NCBI GenBank assembly: GCA_013420905.1
Contig: JAAXNY010000005.1
Span: 1,736,001 to 1,800,000 of the forward strand
DNA: 64,000 nt
Origin: Collybia mongolica
Taxonomy: Eukaryota; Basidiomycota; Agaricomycetes; Agaricales; Clitocybaceae
Reading direction: 5' to 3'
The translations under genes and the position numbers were made by a program. The notes under the pieces are model-generated. The model was not told the DNA's origin. It saw only the letters and a program-made list of their open reading frames with translations, and searched no databases. Below, piece by piece: positions 32,035-43,834 of the stretch; within the stretch, counting starts at the first letter, position 1; every line of letters starts with the position of its first letter.

Positions 32035-33400
32035 TTACTCTCTTTCAGCCTGTCTTTTTAAAATCTGTTGAGTATGATAAAAAAGCATAACATGGATAAA
32101 CCAATCAAAGTTCTCTCCAGTCATTCTTTTCATGATAGACTCAAATCCACCCAACCATGCATTGAGTTGTTCACAAGCCTGTTTTAAAATTAATAAATAT
32201 TAAAGTGTGTATAAACAATACTTACTTGTGTATTGAATGCATGCTTGTAGTAAGGATTGCTTTGATTGTCCTGAGCCACAACAACAAGATTTGGTGCAGA
32301 ACCATTCAAGGGTGCTGGATTACACCATTTTCAACACAAGTAATCCAAAGTACAATGATTTTTATAATGATAAACATCAACAATTAATCCCGATGTATCC
32401 AGCCAATCATTGTAAATGGGATTGGCAAGAGCAGTTTGAAGTACCGAGCAAGCTTTGTCAATGCAGATATAGGATGTTCAAGTTTCTTTCTCAGGATAAA
32501 CTTTATTTAAAAAGTTGAGAATATTGGTTGGAGATTCAGAACAAGCAAACTTTGTCCAAGCTACCACAACAACACAAGGTTTGCATATAGTTTCAACACG
32601 GTAGAACTGAGCAGCAGTAAAGTAATTTGATTGTATAGTGGTATCATTATTATCTTCATTGTGTGGCTGAGTATAAAATCTTTGTTGTGGTTGCCAAGGT
32701 TGCACCAGAAAAGTTATCCCAAGTTTGTCTTTGAACAGGTCACTGCCAGTCTGGCTGATGTTCAGCACAAGCCTGAGTGCCATGAATTTTTCCAGTATTT
32801 CAGTTTTTAACATGACATTTATCACCATATTCAATGTCATGTTCATGGCAAAAGACACCTCCATGCATGTTGAACAGTAATTGTGAACAGTTTTCAAAAG
32901 CACAATGTTGTACACCCATAACAATGCCATCCATGACAATCATTGTACATATGCCAGGATTTCCAAGAGGATTAACAAAGTTAACAAGTGGTAGATTTTG
33001 ATTGGTAGCATTTTCCACTGTGCATTGTTGATCAAGAGCAGCATCAAGAGCAAATTCACCAGTTAGAACAGGAATAGGAGTATTTTCATCAACATTAACA
33101 ACTTGAGGTAGAGGGCCATTACTGGTAGATACAAGTCCTTATGTTTTTTTTTGATTAACTTTTCTTTATATTTCTAGAACCAGGTTGTTGCAATAGAACT
33201 AGCTGTCCAGAATCTCTTCAACTTTATATTACTTTTTGTTGTTGATAAGTTTGGTTCTGGAACACTTGTCAGGCATTGTCCTAGAATTAGATCGTAGGGT
33301 ATAGGGAGTAGCTTGACATCATGGAAGGCCTGATGGATACACAACATGAAGATATAATAGGACCACACATTTGAGCTTGCAAAATACTTGTTGCACTTCT
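32035..33400 (-). pseudogene. CxC5/CxC6 cysteine-cluster protein of KDZ transposon type
   Basis: The frame includes GVQHCAFENCSQLLFNMHGG, VFCHEHDIEYGDKCHVKN, then CKPCVVVVAWTKFACSES, ILNFLNKVYPEKE, APLNGSAPNLVVVAQDN and, after an intron near 32170-32225, QACEQLNAWLGGFESIMKRM, ending KRQAERE at 32035. These blocks match the CxC5/CxC6 cysteine-cluster proteins that accompany Kyakuja-Dileera-Zisupton (KDZ) transposases. Stops occur after YPEKE and in LC-stop-KWC, where family members have Arg, consistent with CGA changing to TGA. An upstream block (33174-33368, containing CLTSVPEPN) may be an earlier exon. No KDZ transposase lies next to it in this window. Confidence 0.65.
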
Positions 33401-33717
33401 GTAAGGGGTCATGTTGCCAAGAGGCTCAGACAGAGAGCAGTATACACAGTATGAACAACCATGCAGGGAAGGGATGAGTACAGAGCACTAGAGGCTTGAC
33501 TATGAGTAGAGAACCCAGCCCAAGTCTATTGCAAAGGTGCCCTTCCATGGAGAGGAAGGGGCACCTTATATACAGTACATTATGCCTATGTCTCAAATAA
33601 CAACAGAATCTGATATCAGTAACTCTACTGATGCAACAATACATCTGTGATATGTTAGTCCAGAGTAAACTACTATTTGTCAAGGGGTTAAAGCAGTGTG
33701 TGTTAGAATAATATGTA
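33401..33717. other. Flank between CxC remnant and Tc1 element
   Basis: No gene seen. A short inverted repeat (AAGGTGCCCTTCC with GGAAGGGGCACCTT, about 33535-33570) is followed by TATATACAGT. It could be a promoter or a decayed LTR, but no LTR pair or target duplication was found. Confidence 0.3.
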
Positions 33718-33930
33718 CAGTAGGCAACAAAACTGTTTCAATGTTTTCACATTCTGTAAAGATGCATCCATATGTCAGAAAATAAAAATTGGAAAAATAT
33801 GAAAAAATTACAGAAGCTGCATTGATGTCATATAATGTTGCTTACATAATGTCTTTGCACCACTTCCATTTTTGGTAGCAAAATCACAGGATACATACAA
33901 AGCCATCATTGAAACAGTTTTGTTGCCCAT
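33718..33930 (+). repeat. Tc1 left terminal inverted repeat
   Basis: About 213 bp, matching 35124-35338 in reverse complement. Its outer edge reads GGCAACAAAACTGTTTCAAT and its inner edge carries the same motif reversed. Confidence 0.88.
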
Positions 33931-33966
33931 TGTAAAAAAATAAGAAAGTGCTGAGATCTTAACTGT

Positions 33967-34021
33967 AGTCACATGACTTTGTTTAATAATTGTTTAATGT
34001 ATTAAACAAAGTCATGTGACT
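33967..34021. repeat. 21-bp perfect palindrome upstream of transposase
   Basis: The arms 33967-33987 and 34001-34021 are exact reverse complements, starting AGTCACATGACTTTGTTTAA, with a 13-bp spacer. It lies just before the transposase frame and could form a hairpin in the 5' leader. Confidence 0.85.
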
Positions 34022-34063
34022 TGCTCATGTTTTAGTATAAATACAGAGTGTTCAAGTGCTCTA

Positions 34064-35097
34064 ATGCCCCCAAACACACTATGTGATCTCTTACCCCTGC
34101 TCAGCGCTCTCATGTCATCACACTGCTTGATGCAGGCAATTCTGGCCACCAGATCCACAAGATCACTGGCTTCTCCATTGCTACTATCTCTAGGATCTGC
34201 TCTCAGTATCATTCTGAGCTCCCAAAGTCCTTTGGTGGCCGTCCTTCCAAGCTCACTTCTGCCAATATTAGCTATGCAAAGTGCATCATTCACATGGGCA
34301 AGGCTGATAATGCAGTCCAAGTCACCAAAGCTCTTCAAGATGTCACCAACCAATCCATTTCCTCCCAAACTATTTGTTGCAACTTGAAAAAGCATGGTTT
34401 ACAGCCTGCAGTAAAACAAAAACAGCCTCTTCTCAAAACCCATCATAGGAGGGATCAGTTGGACTTTGCAGAAAGGCACAAGGAGTGGACTCTGGAGGAC
34501 TGGAAAAGGGTTATATGGTCTGATGAAACCAAAATTAACCATCTGGGGTCAGATGGAAGGAAATGGATCTGGAAAGAGGTAGGGGAGCAGTTGAGTGATA
34601 GGATTGTAGAGGGGACACTGAAGTTTGGAGGTGGTAATGTGATGGTATGGGGCTGCATGGGGTGGGATGGGGTTGGATATGCAACCAGGATTGAGGGAAA
34701 GATGGATGCAGACCTCTATGTATCCATCATGGAGGATGAGCTTCAAGATTCCCTTCATCACTATGGGAAAACCCCTGCCAATATCATCTTCCAGCAGGAC
34801 AATGACCCCAAACACACAAGCAAGAAGGCCCAAAACTGGTTCAAGGACAATGGTTTCAATGTTATGAAGTGGCCTGCACAGTCACCTGACATGAATCCTA
34901 TTGAACATCTTTGGCATCACCTCAAAATGAAGCTCAATGAATATGAAAATCCTCCACACAGCCAGCATGAGCTTTGGGAGTGAGTGGAGAAGGAGTGGGA
35001 AGCAATAGATAAGTCTGTCTGTCAAGGATTGATTGAGAGCATGCCTAGACGTATTGCTGCAGTGTTGAGGGCCAAAGGAGGATATACCAAGTACTAG
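34064..35097 (+). pseudogene. Tc1-type transposase (DD34E), probably inactive
   Basis: An N-terminal helix-turn-helix pair (TPAQRSHVITLLDAGNSG, IHKITGFSIATISRI) is followed by FGGRPSKLTS and the catalytic core. First Asp: VIWSDETKIN. Second Asp: IIFQQDNDPKHTSKKAQ. Glu: SPDMNPIEHLW. There are 34 residues between the second Asp and the Glu, the DD34E spacing of Tc1. The C-terminus ends AKGGYTKY at 35097. Two defects are visible: TGA directly after an in-frame ATG at 34081, and TGA after HELWE at 34981-34983. Each can be explained by one C-to-T change from CGA, but a change from another codon cannot be excluded. Confidence 0.88.
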
Positions 35098-35123
35098 TTT
35101 TACCACTTTCTTACTTTTTAATG

Positions 35124-35338
35124 ATGGGCAACAAAACTGTTTCAATGATGGCTTTGTATGTATCATGTGATTTTGCTACCAAAAATGGAAGTGGTGCAAA
35201 GACATTATGTAAGCAACATTATATGACATCAATGCAGCTTCTTTAATTTTTTTTCATATTTTTCCAATTTTTATTTTCTGACATATGGATGCATCTTTAC
35301 AGAATGTGAAAACATTGAAACAGTTTTGTTGCCTACTG
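35124..35338 (-). repeat. Tc1 right terminal inverted repeat
   Basis: Reverse complement of 33718-33930 with few differences; ends GTTTTGTTGCCTACTG before the TA. Confidence 0.88.
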
Positions 35339-35340
35339 TA

Positions 35341-36076
35341 GCTTCCTTAGCTTGACCTAGCTGAATCACCCATATTCACTACTCTCTTGACTCTCAATGC
35401 AAACTCAATCCTACTTGCCTTATGAAGGGAGTAGTGCATCATTGAATGAATGATCTGACTTAGCCCTAAAGAGGGAGTCAGCAGATGTTAGACTTATAGA
35501 GTCAATGGTCTTTGAACAAACAAATGATGAACCAGACTGACTTAGTGGATAAGGCCTAAACAGCTGTAACAGTTTTACCTTGAGAAACATAGAGGTTTCA
35601 ATATACCTCCAAGATAAAGAGACAGTTTTTCCCCAAGAAATGCCTCTGGGAAATATTTTCTCTTTATCCTGCCAAAATAGCCAAAGACAAATGCAAAGTG
35701 CTTCTCAAAGATAAGTTCATGGATGAACTCAAAACATTTCTGAAAGAAACATGGCAAATTCATTACAGATTCTTTTGATGAAAGTATTCATTATTTTTCA
35801 AACAGATATACACAGTGTAAATGATGAGACATTTATTTGAACTTCGTATTTCCTCCAGATAAATGGCCCAGTGCCAGCAGTGAGGCTTGTTCTTATCCTT
35901 AAATTGATAGAGACTAGTAGACACCTGTGCCTCCCATTGCGGAACACGTGAGGAGAAAGGGAGTATATAGCGGAGTTTCAGATTAGGTCACATGACTGTT
36001 CGCGCTCGTCGTGAAGGCCCATCCCACCCACCACTAAAGTAGCAGGAATAGAACAGTCCCCGCAGAGTCGTCAAAC
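35341..36076. other. Intergenic region upstream of FAR11
   Basis: AT-rich DNA to about 35900 with no gene recognised. CACGTG at 35946 and TATATAG at about 35964 lie 110-130 bp before the FAR11 start and could be promoter elements. Confidence 0.4.
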
Positions 36077-39000
36077 ATGGCATTCTCGCAACTTTCTTTT
36101 ATGAACGGATCATCCCAAGATAACAACGGTGGGCACTCAAACCAGCAGGCAGGGCTGGACTCGATCACACTGGGCCAACTGAAAGCGTTGGTTGGAACAG
36201 TCCCGAAACCCAAGGTACGATATGCATTTCATCGTAACATACGTGCATGATCTTCAACGCGTCTTCTAAAAGCAATCATGGTTTGATTTCGTATACGATG
36301 ATGAAGATACGGTGATGAACGAGATCGAGGAGTTCTACTCGTACATTGAGATGCCCCAGGTTGCAGAGAACCTCAAGGCATGGGAAGGGTCGTTCAAGGC
36401 TGGTGCGTCATACTGTTTTGTCTGTAAGTGTCAAATCTCAGATATATACAAGAATGGACCAAGGCCTCCCTTCCCCAACGAAAAGCTCACATTGAACTGC
36501 TGCTTGAGAGTCTAGAACACCGGGATGCCGAAATTCGATTTACAAACGCGCGCCGGCTGTTCTATGTCCTGCAAGGTCAGTACGTGCATCATATATCGGC
36601 TCTTCCAAACTGAACCACTCCTGCGCTGCAGGGACATTCGCTGAAACGGTGTCGCCTGAACATCAGCTGCATTGGATATTTGAGAACTGTAAGGTTGTGC
36701 GATCGGCCAATGGATTAAGTACCATCATCGAAGCTATGAAGATTGCAAGTTCGAAACACGATCTTCTATGGTAGATATATTTTCAGCTGAAAACTCTTTT
36801 GACTGACCTCAGCATCTTCTCCACGTTTACAGTAGTCTATCTGACCAGGATGTTGCGCATTTCCACATTTCGCCCACCGAGAAGGCAGATTTCATTGAAG
36901 AGGTCTTGACCGAGATATCTGTGTATCTGGGCATGATGTATCATCTGATTGAAGTTTTCAAAGGTCATGATGAATTTGCTGACGAGCTGAGTAAGCCCTT
37001 ATTTCAAAGTAACTCGTTGGAGATATCTGACAATGTCACAGTGAGTTTGGATCCACCATTGCCAGTCTATCTATTCAACGTCGTGTCCGGTCTGCGTGAT
37101 AAGAGTGCAAAAGGGTATCCGATCAAGAAGGTTAAGATTATTTTATACTTCCCCAGGTGCTTTTTTCATAACCCATTTTCTAGCTTCTTCTTGTCCTATG
37201 GAAGACCCTTCTAACATGCTGTGGAGGAATAAGAGAGCTTGCGAGAATTAAAAGGTTAACGCGTGAGCTCTCCGGGCTGTCCCCTTCAACCGAAACAGGT
37301 AATATGATCAGACGTATTGTTTAAGAAGACATCTAATGAGATCAGCTGAGAAGATCAAATCCTCTCCGCTCGACATTGAAACCTTCCGACAGGAAACCTC
37401 GGTTAAATACCCGACCTTCAATCCTCCACAACGATCAATCACCACACTGTCCATCCCTTCAGACCCCATTCCACCTAAGTCGAGTCCAAAACCACCACTA
37501 GTCGCCTCCCGCCTGGCTCAGGCATATTCGCCCATACCAATACGCCATCACTACCATCATGATGATTCCGAACAACATGCAGGACCTCCATCCGGTCCGC
37601 AGAACCATTCATACTCACAGAATCCCAACGCATACCGGCAAAACCCACAAACCGCTACCCCTGCACCTTCTCCCCCTCCTTCACCAAAGCCTAAGAAACA
37701 GCAATATCAAACAGATCAGAACCGTCCATTCCTTTTCCCGTTCTCGCAAAGCAAATTCGGCAAGGGTGCGAGGCTAGTTCCGTTCGCCATCGACGAAGCC
37801 GATCGGTTATACAATAAGCATATGTATATCAGCTTGGCTCTTTTGCAAATGTGGCGAACAAGGGAGGATTGCATGACGGCTGAGAGTGGCCTGGAGCACA
37901 TGCCTGGCTCTGGCGGCGAATTTCAGTCGTCCACCTTCACGACGAATGCGAGTGCTGTACGTATATCCGCCTTATGCAGACACTATCATTTCTTGATCCC
38001 TTTGAGTCAGGATCCAGAGACTGTTGAGCCACTCCCAGATATCGCGCTGTTGGATGCGAAAATTGCGGAGGCGATCACAGCTCTAAAAGAGGCCGAATCC
38101 AGTAGTGATAAGAGAAGGGCAAAAGAACGGAAAGAAGATCTCATGCGTTTGAAGAGGGTGGAACAGATCTATGTCAGTATCTGTGCTATTCATACCCATA
38201 GCAAACTTATTCATTGAACAGAGCGCTGTACTTCCCGTATTATCAGGATGGGTTCTCGTATTGTTGAAACTTTTATTGGCAACAGTTTCAGCAAGCACAA
38301 GTATGCAAGCGCCACAATCCTCAACTTCGTCCGTCTTTCCTCCAGGCGTTACGTCACGTAAGCCTTCTGACGGTTGTGCCCATTTTGATTCTGATAATGA
38401 GGGTTATTGAAGCCCATGAGCAACCCCCTGCCCCACCTCCTACATTAGATGAGATTGATGTTACACGACATCGCGAAATCACGTCAAAGGCTGTATCTGC
38501 CATTCTTTTGCTTGTGTTGAAGTGGTTTAAGGTATCGCGTGAGTTTCAAGTTTGCTTCCAAATTCACACCACGTGAATGTTTTCAACAGATATCATGAAG
38601 TTCCATCATCTGGGACAACATCTGCTCGATACAAACTGCTTGCTCCTGATTTTGAAAATGTTTGGTCTGCAAGAAGTTTCAGCTTCTGTTGTGTCAAAGG
38701 CAGATTCTCCTGAAAATAAGTCGGTGAAATTTTCAGGATGCGTTGAGGATTGCTAACAATGGTCTCAGTTTCTTCCGGTATTGTCTCGTCAACTTTGCCA
38801 AAAATCCTCAGCCAATTCGACCAGAGGATAATATGCCTCGACCAGCCCGCCACACAGTCATCAAAACTATAACACTTCCAAACGGAGAACAACTCAAGGA
38901 AGAAGTCGAACAAGTGACCGAATACTCGTGGCGTAACTTCTTCTCGACAATCAACTTTGCAAAAATTATGCAAAAGTTGTCTAAAGGTCGGTCCCATCGA

Positions 39001-40300
39001 ATTTGGATGCTTGTTCAGTACAAGAGCTCAGTGAGTATCATACCCGTAACAATGTTGTAGATGTCTGAAGAGTACATGGCAGGCTGTCCTAAAGCGAGTC
39101 CTTCGCGTGATGCACCCTATGCTGCAGTTACATGTGCTCAAATTAATCAAGAGCCAAGTACCGTTTTGTGGTCGGAAATGGAGGCAGTGTAAATATACCA
39201 CTTCGGATCGTGATTATACCTATCTAATCAAAAACACACTCTAGCGAACATGAAAGTCATTACCTCGATTTACTTGAATTGTCGACCAGACCTTCGAGAT
39301 GAGTGGTTAACTGGGACGGAGGTTGATGATGTCACAGATGCTCAGGCAATTTTAAGTCATACCAATTCTCGGTGGATGGCTAATATTGTGCATAATAGGC
39401 GCAAGAACAAGCTTTGAGGCACTTGGTTAAATTTTGTTAGTTGTTATCCGTTCATCACATCTCAACTCATTGACCTCTTCTTAGATAATAGCAAGAGATA
39501 TGGTCCAACCGCAAATATCAATCAACACGGTCACCTTCATAGACGCTCCGGCAGCATGTCTCACCATCCGGAAGGGCTTCACCCCGGTCCTGAGTTATCA
39601 AGTCTTATTCGACCCGTAGGAACACCAAACATGGTTGATTCCGATGTTTTCCCCCCTTCACGCTCACAAGCCCCAGACCCCTCGATATTCCTACCATACA
39701 TCACAGAAGACATCGCGTTTGAAGAAGAATATGAGGAATATTTGTCTGATCTAGGATGGTCAGATGAACAGTCTCCCGAGGGTCCACTCTTTGGAGGAAC
39801 ATCTGCCTGGCACAGGCTCCCCACCTTCGCTTCGGATGTCGCGGATGGCATCAGTGACAGTGAAAGTATTGTCTCGATAGGAGATCTTGGTGACGACGCG
39901 CGCTTGGACTCCCGTGCGGATGACCGCGATGTGGTTGACGAAAATTTAAATAATTGGGAGGTATGCGGACCCACCTGACCAACGTGCTACTTCTCATTTA
40001 TGTTTCCTACCAGCATATGAGTCCAAAAACCATGGCGGCATTACCCAAATCCCCCGCAGGAACTCGCCGGTCAAGTTCAGGAAGTGGACTTCGTCCCGTG
40101 TTACCTTTTGGCTTGGATGATGGAAGTGCCGTTGATACTGACGAAGATGATGAAGAGCTCGCGATGGGACCAGTTCCCCGAGACCAGTCTGGTCCGTTTG
40201 CGGCAGGTGCTGGTGTCGACGAAGTTGAATATGCTTACGGGTAAGTTTTCCGAGGCTTCACAAGGTCCTGTTACTCATTGTGCCAATTAATAGTGTTTAA
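36077..40300 (+). CDS. FAR11: STRIPAK complex subunit Far11/STRIP (N1221 and DUF3402 domains)
   Basis: This is the scaffold of the STRIPAK phosphatase-kinase complex, required for hyphal fusion and fruiting in fungi (Neurospora HAM-2, Sordaria PRO22). About fifteen exons give a protein over 1,000 residues long. The N-terminal N1221 part has SWFDFVYDDEDTVMNEIEEF, HIELLLESLEHRDAEIRF and GLRDKSAKGYPIKK. After a proline-rich linker (37400-37730) comes the DUF3402 part: DEADRLYNKHMYISLALLQM, FPYYQDGF, YWQQFQQAQVC and SHRIWMLVQYKSS. The C-terminus is conserved (WRQSNMKVITSIYLNCRPDL), then acidic. The stop at 40298-40300 follows a GTAAGT-TTAATAG intron. No break was seen in conserved blocks. The large size and order match the family. 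Confidence 0.93.
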
Positions 40301-40477
40301 CCTGAGCTTGAAGATGTATATAAGTTTACCCTGTCATACATATAACTTGGAAGTTGGATCATCTCGTGCACTCTTCCAAAACAGTGCTCCCTAATATGAA
40401 GTTTTAAATTGGAATAGCATATAGTAGCTGTTATTTGTCAGTATTTTTTATCTACATCGGGACATCAACGTTCAACA
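40301..40477. other. Short spacer FAR11 / Zn2Cys6 gene
   Basis: About 180 bp of AT-rich DNA between same-strand genes; no distinct terminator motif. Confidence 0.4.
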
Positions 40478-43400
40478 TGAGCTTGGACATCCAAGTTGGC
40501 GCTTAGCTAAGTTAGTTTGGACCCTCAAAAAACGCTTTCTTGCTTGAGCAGCTTGGTGCAGGCCTGCCTGCTTCTCTATACGATTCATTACAGCCGAGTA
40601 TGGACGGTGCGGGCGTGCTTTTTGGCACATCAGCGGGGGAGGAGTTATCGGCGATTGCATCGGCTTCAACTTCTGGTATTGCAAACGCCGGTCCCGTTAC
40701 TGCGCAATCCCAGCTTTTTCAACCCAAAAGTAAACAGCAAAAGAGGAAAAGAAACAGAGCCATATTGTCTGTAGGCTACATATACATGTCTACATAGCTA
40801 TCTGACAAGGCCCACAGGAGCTGTCAACGTGCGTGTACTTTTCCTTTTTCAAACCTGCAGGCTTTGAGCACTTTTGCTCTATCTTAGCGTGCCACGAACG
40901 CAAACAACAAGTTTGAATGTTATTATTATCCTCCCGACGTCTCTAAACCATTTATAGTGCGATCGGGCCAAACCATGCTCTCGCTGGTGAGTCCAGTATT
41001 CTGACAATAGCAGTATGAATTTGACGTGAGCCTCTGTCTCAGCCTAGGGCGCGGTTCGAAGGATGAATGCATCTACTTTGAGCACCCTGGCCATAAAATT
41101 CAAAAGTCGGGGTGAGCAGGGCTTAGGTTTTCTGCAAATATCCTCAGCTCAGATGGCCAATCTTTCTCTAGGAACAATAATATCAATCTTCCCAACCCCC
41201 CACTACTGTTCGGGCAAGCAGAGAGCGTAAGCAGCATTCAAAACGCACTCGGAGACATAGAGCCCACCGCACTTATGGGTCTTGAGGCCCTCCTGCATCT
41301 AGTACAAGCCAGTAACGCTGTTCCTGGACCTATAGCCCATCTTACGCTCGCAGGCCCCGCCCCAGACCGGAATAATCATGCCGTACATGTCGCCGCCGCT
41401 GCTCTGAGTCAATTATCCCAACGGGCTGCTCCTGGTACATCACCTTCCAATGGGCCCATGACAGAATTTTTGCAACAGGTAACAATACTGATTGCTAATA
41501 TCTTATCTTCCATAGTTAACCCTCGCGTGACAGATTCACGCAGGAGGTTCTCAACCTCCACCATCGGATCTTTCTGGCCTAGCAGACCTTCGATCACATT
41601 TTCCAAACCACGCCATAACAGGGCACCTTTTGTATCACTTCTTCGAACATTCTTCAATACCTTGGTTATGGCCAATGATACACAAACCTGTTTTCGATAG
41701 TTGTTATGTCACATTCTCGTCCGGTCATCACCCTCCTTCCTTTGATTTTATTGCTTTGTTGGCTATGGTCTGTGCATCGTCCCTACAATTTCTTCCAGAG
41801 ACCCCTGCCGATGTGTGTATTCTTCCTCATGATTATCCTCTTTAATTTATAAACTATTTTCTCCAGCAAGCCGTATTTTCTGAATATGTTCCTGGCCGGG
41901 ATGTTTTGAAGAAACGGTTATATGAATTTTCGCGATCTATCTTGGTTTTTAACCATTCGCTGTCGCCATCCCTTGAACATGTTCAAGCCTTAATCTTACT
42001 GGCCATAAATCAATTGGTACAGATGTCTGCATCTCCAGCTATTACCTATACTAACAAATGATTACATCAGAACGAAGGAAACCTGACAGGCTATTACAAT
42101 TCATCTGGTATCTTTGAAATTCAAACGACGTTTGGGGAAGCTTATTAATATAAAAAAATCAGCTGCTTCGATTCGCATGGCGCAATTGTGTAGGTCTTAT
42201 GTGGCACTTATTCATTTTTTGGCTCTGACAAAGCCAAGTATGGATGAACCAGAATGCTCTACCCTCGTGGGATTTAGATCCTCTCGAAGTGGAGATCCGG
42301 CGTAAAGTCTGGTGTATGGTGCAAGAATCCCAGAGGAATAAATACCTTACTAACATGTATTCTCAGGGACCCTGTTCATTCTTGATCGGTATGTCGCCCT
42401 TCGGCCATAATATAATGAACAAGAAGACCATTATCTTTCCAGGCAACAATGTTTAATCCTTCGCCGCCCTTATATCATCCACGAACAAGTTTGTGGCCCT
42501 TTTTAGCGTTCTTGCATCTCTCGGATATATGTTTAATGTGTTGTAGCATTGTAACATCACATATCCTCACAATGTCGATCAAGGTCAAGGACCCCAGCAA
42601 GATCCTACGGAGCAAGGTACATTACTTTTGTATAATTATTGGCCTTTCTGACTTTATTCGAACAGTATTCCTGCATCTCCAAATTCGTTGGTCTAAATTG
42701 ATCGGTATAATGTGGGACAAGTGTTTTGCAACGCATTCACCATCATACAAAGATGTCTTTCATATCGAAGAGGACATCAAAAAGTTTGAGTTGGACCTTC
42801 CATCTTCGTTCCGTCCGCCCATCCTACAAGTGACTACAGAACATCCCTGTGTTCTCTTCCAGGTTTGGTCAGATAACGCTACATGATCAAGGATCTGAAC
42901 CCGTTCTTTAGAACCGTGTCCTTACCCTACAAATCTATCACTCACGTGTTTTGCTCCTGAGACCATTTCTTCTAATACATCGGGTCAACAGGGACTCCTC
43001 CAAACCCGAAGATGAGAGGTTAGTAAATTTCCAGAATCACGCAAGCCATGTCTGTTTGATGATCTGGTAACGGCTCCTCTTCGTCATTTCACTCACATAA
43101 TAGCACTAAATCTTTGGTACAGTAAACGACTGCTTGCATGGCAATTAGTCATTCAAGATCAAGCTGATCGCTCACAACTGCGCTGGGCGGATTGTGTGTC
43201 ACGAGTCTTAGACACAGCATGTAAGTGCCCCCTTTGGCTATCGCGGGTCGCTAGGCTGATCAAAGATCTCAGTGACGATGGCGGTTGCCATAATATCTAA
43301 TCCTACCCATGACCGAAATGGAGGTCTAACCGAGTGGATCTCGCTAGCCCAGAATCTCCTTCGAGACATGGCCAATTCGAATGCGTTAGCGCACAAAGCA

Positions 43401-43709
43401 TCTCTGTGTCTCGATCTCGTCCAAAGGCACGCACACACTGTTTTCCAACCAAACTTCGAGCTTCAAAGCGGCCTATCGCCTTCGATCCCTATCACCCAAT
43501 ACTTGGAACGAGCGACCCAGATGATGGCCCAACCCCAACCTTCAATGATTGACATATTTGATGCTCAGGCTATCGCTGAGCCTATGTGGGAATCAGAAAT
43601 AACCCCAGCATACCTCGCACAGTTCCCAAGCATGGAGTTGTGTTGTGAGAACGTGGACCATGCGCATTTACAAAGATTCATCAGCGAGTGGTCATTACAA
43701 CATAACTGA
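40478..43709 (+). CDS. Zn2Cys6 fungal transcription factor with middle homology region
   Basis: A basic stretch (KSKQQKRKRNRAILS) leads into a zinc cluster: CHERKQQCDRAKPCSRC, then LGRGSKDEC, which gives five of the six cysteines. The first Cys, expected three residues before CHERK, is not in the exons I could join and may lie in a tiny exon between 40770 and 40880. A fungal_trans domain follows (HLLYHFFEHSSIPWLWPMIH, YEFSRSILVFNHSLSPSLEH, WDLDPLEVEIRRKVWCMV). The C-terminus ends RFISEWSLQHN at 43709. Such proteins bind CGG-type DNA sites and regulate metabolism or development; the target is unknown. The start is uncertain: ATG at 40478 needs an early intron, and ATG at 40600 is an alternative. 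Many introns of 45-70 bp. Confidence 0.8.
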
Positions 43710-43834
43710 TATGGTTGAGTAGTGTCTTATCTTTGCGGCTCCCAAAAAGGAATGGTAATTTGTATTATTGTGAACTTTGAAATGCTCTTTCGTCCGTATG
43801 AAGCGGTCTCGGTCGCTTCTGCCAAGTCATTTGC

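Larger units (their letters stand above)
33718..35338 (+). mobile_element. Tc1-type DNA transposon, 1,621 bp
   Basis: It is bounded by TA (33716-33717 and 35339-35340) with terminal repeats of about 213 bp beginning CAGTAGGCAACAAAACTG. The TA duplication and the DD34E transposase place it in the Tc1 branch of Tc1/mariner. Both terminal repeats are well conserved, so insertion was fairly recent relative to the decayed surroundings, but the transposase has stops. Confidence 0.9.

Noticed and set aside
33691..35571. Possible LTR (TGTTAG at 33691 to GTAACA at 35571) containing the Tc1 element
   Set aside because: Ends look LTR-like, but flanks (GTGTG and GTTTT) do not match and no partner LTR or primer-binding site was found.
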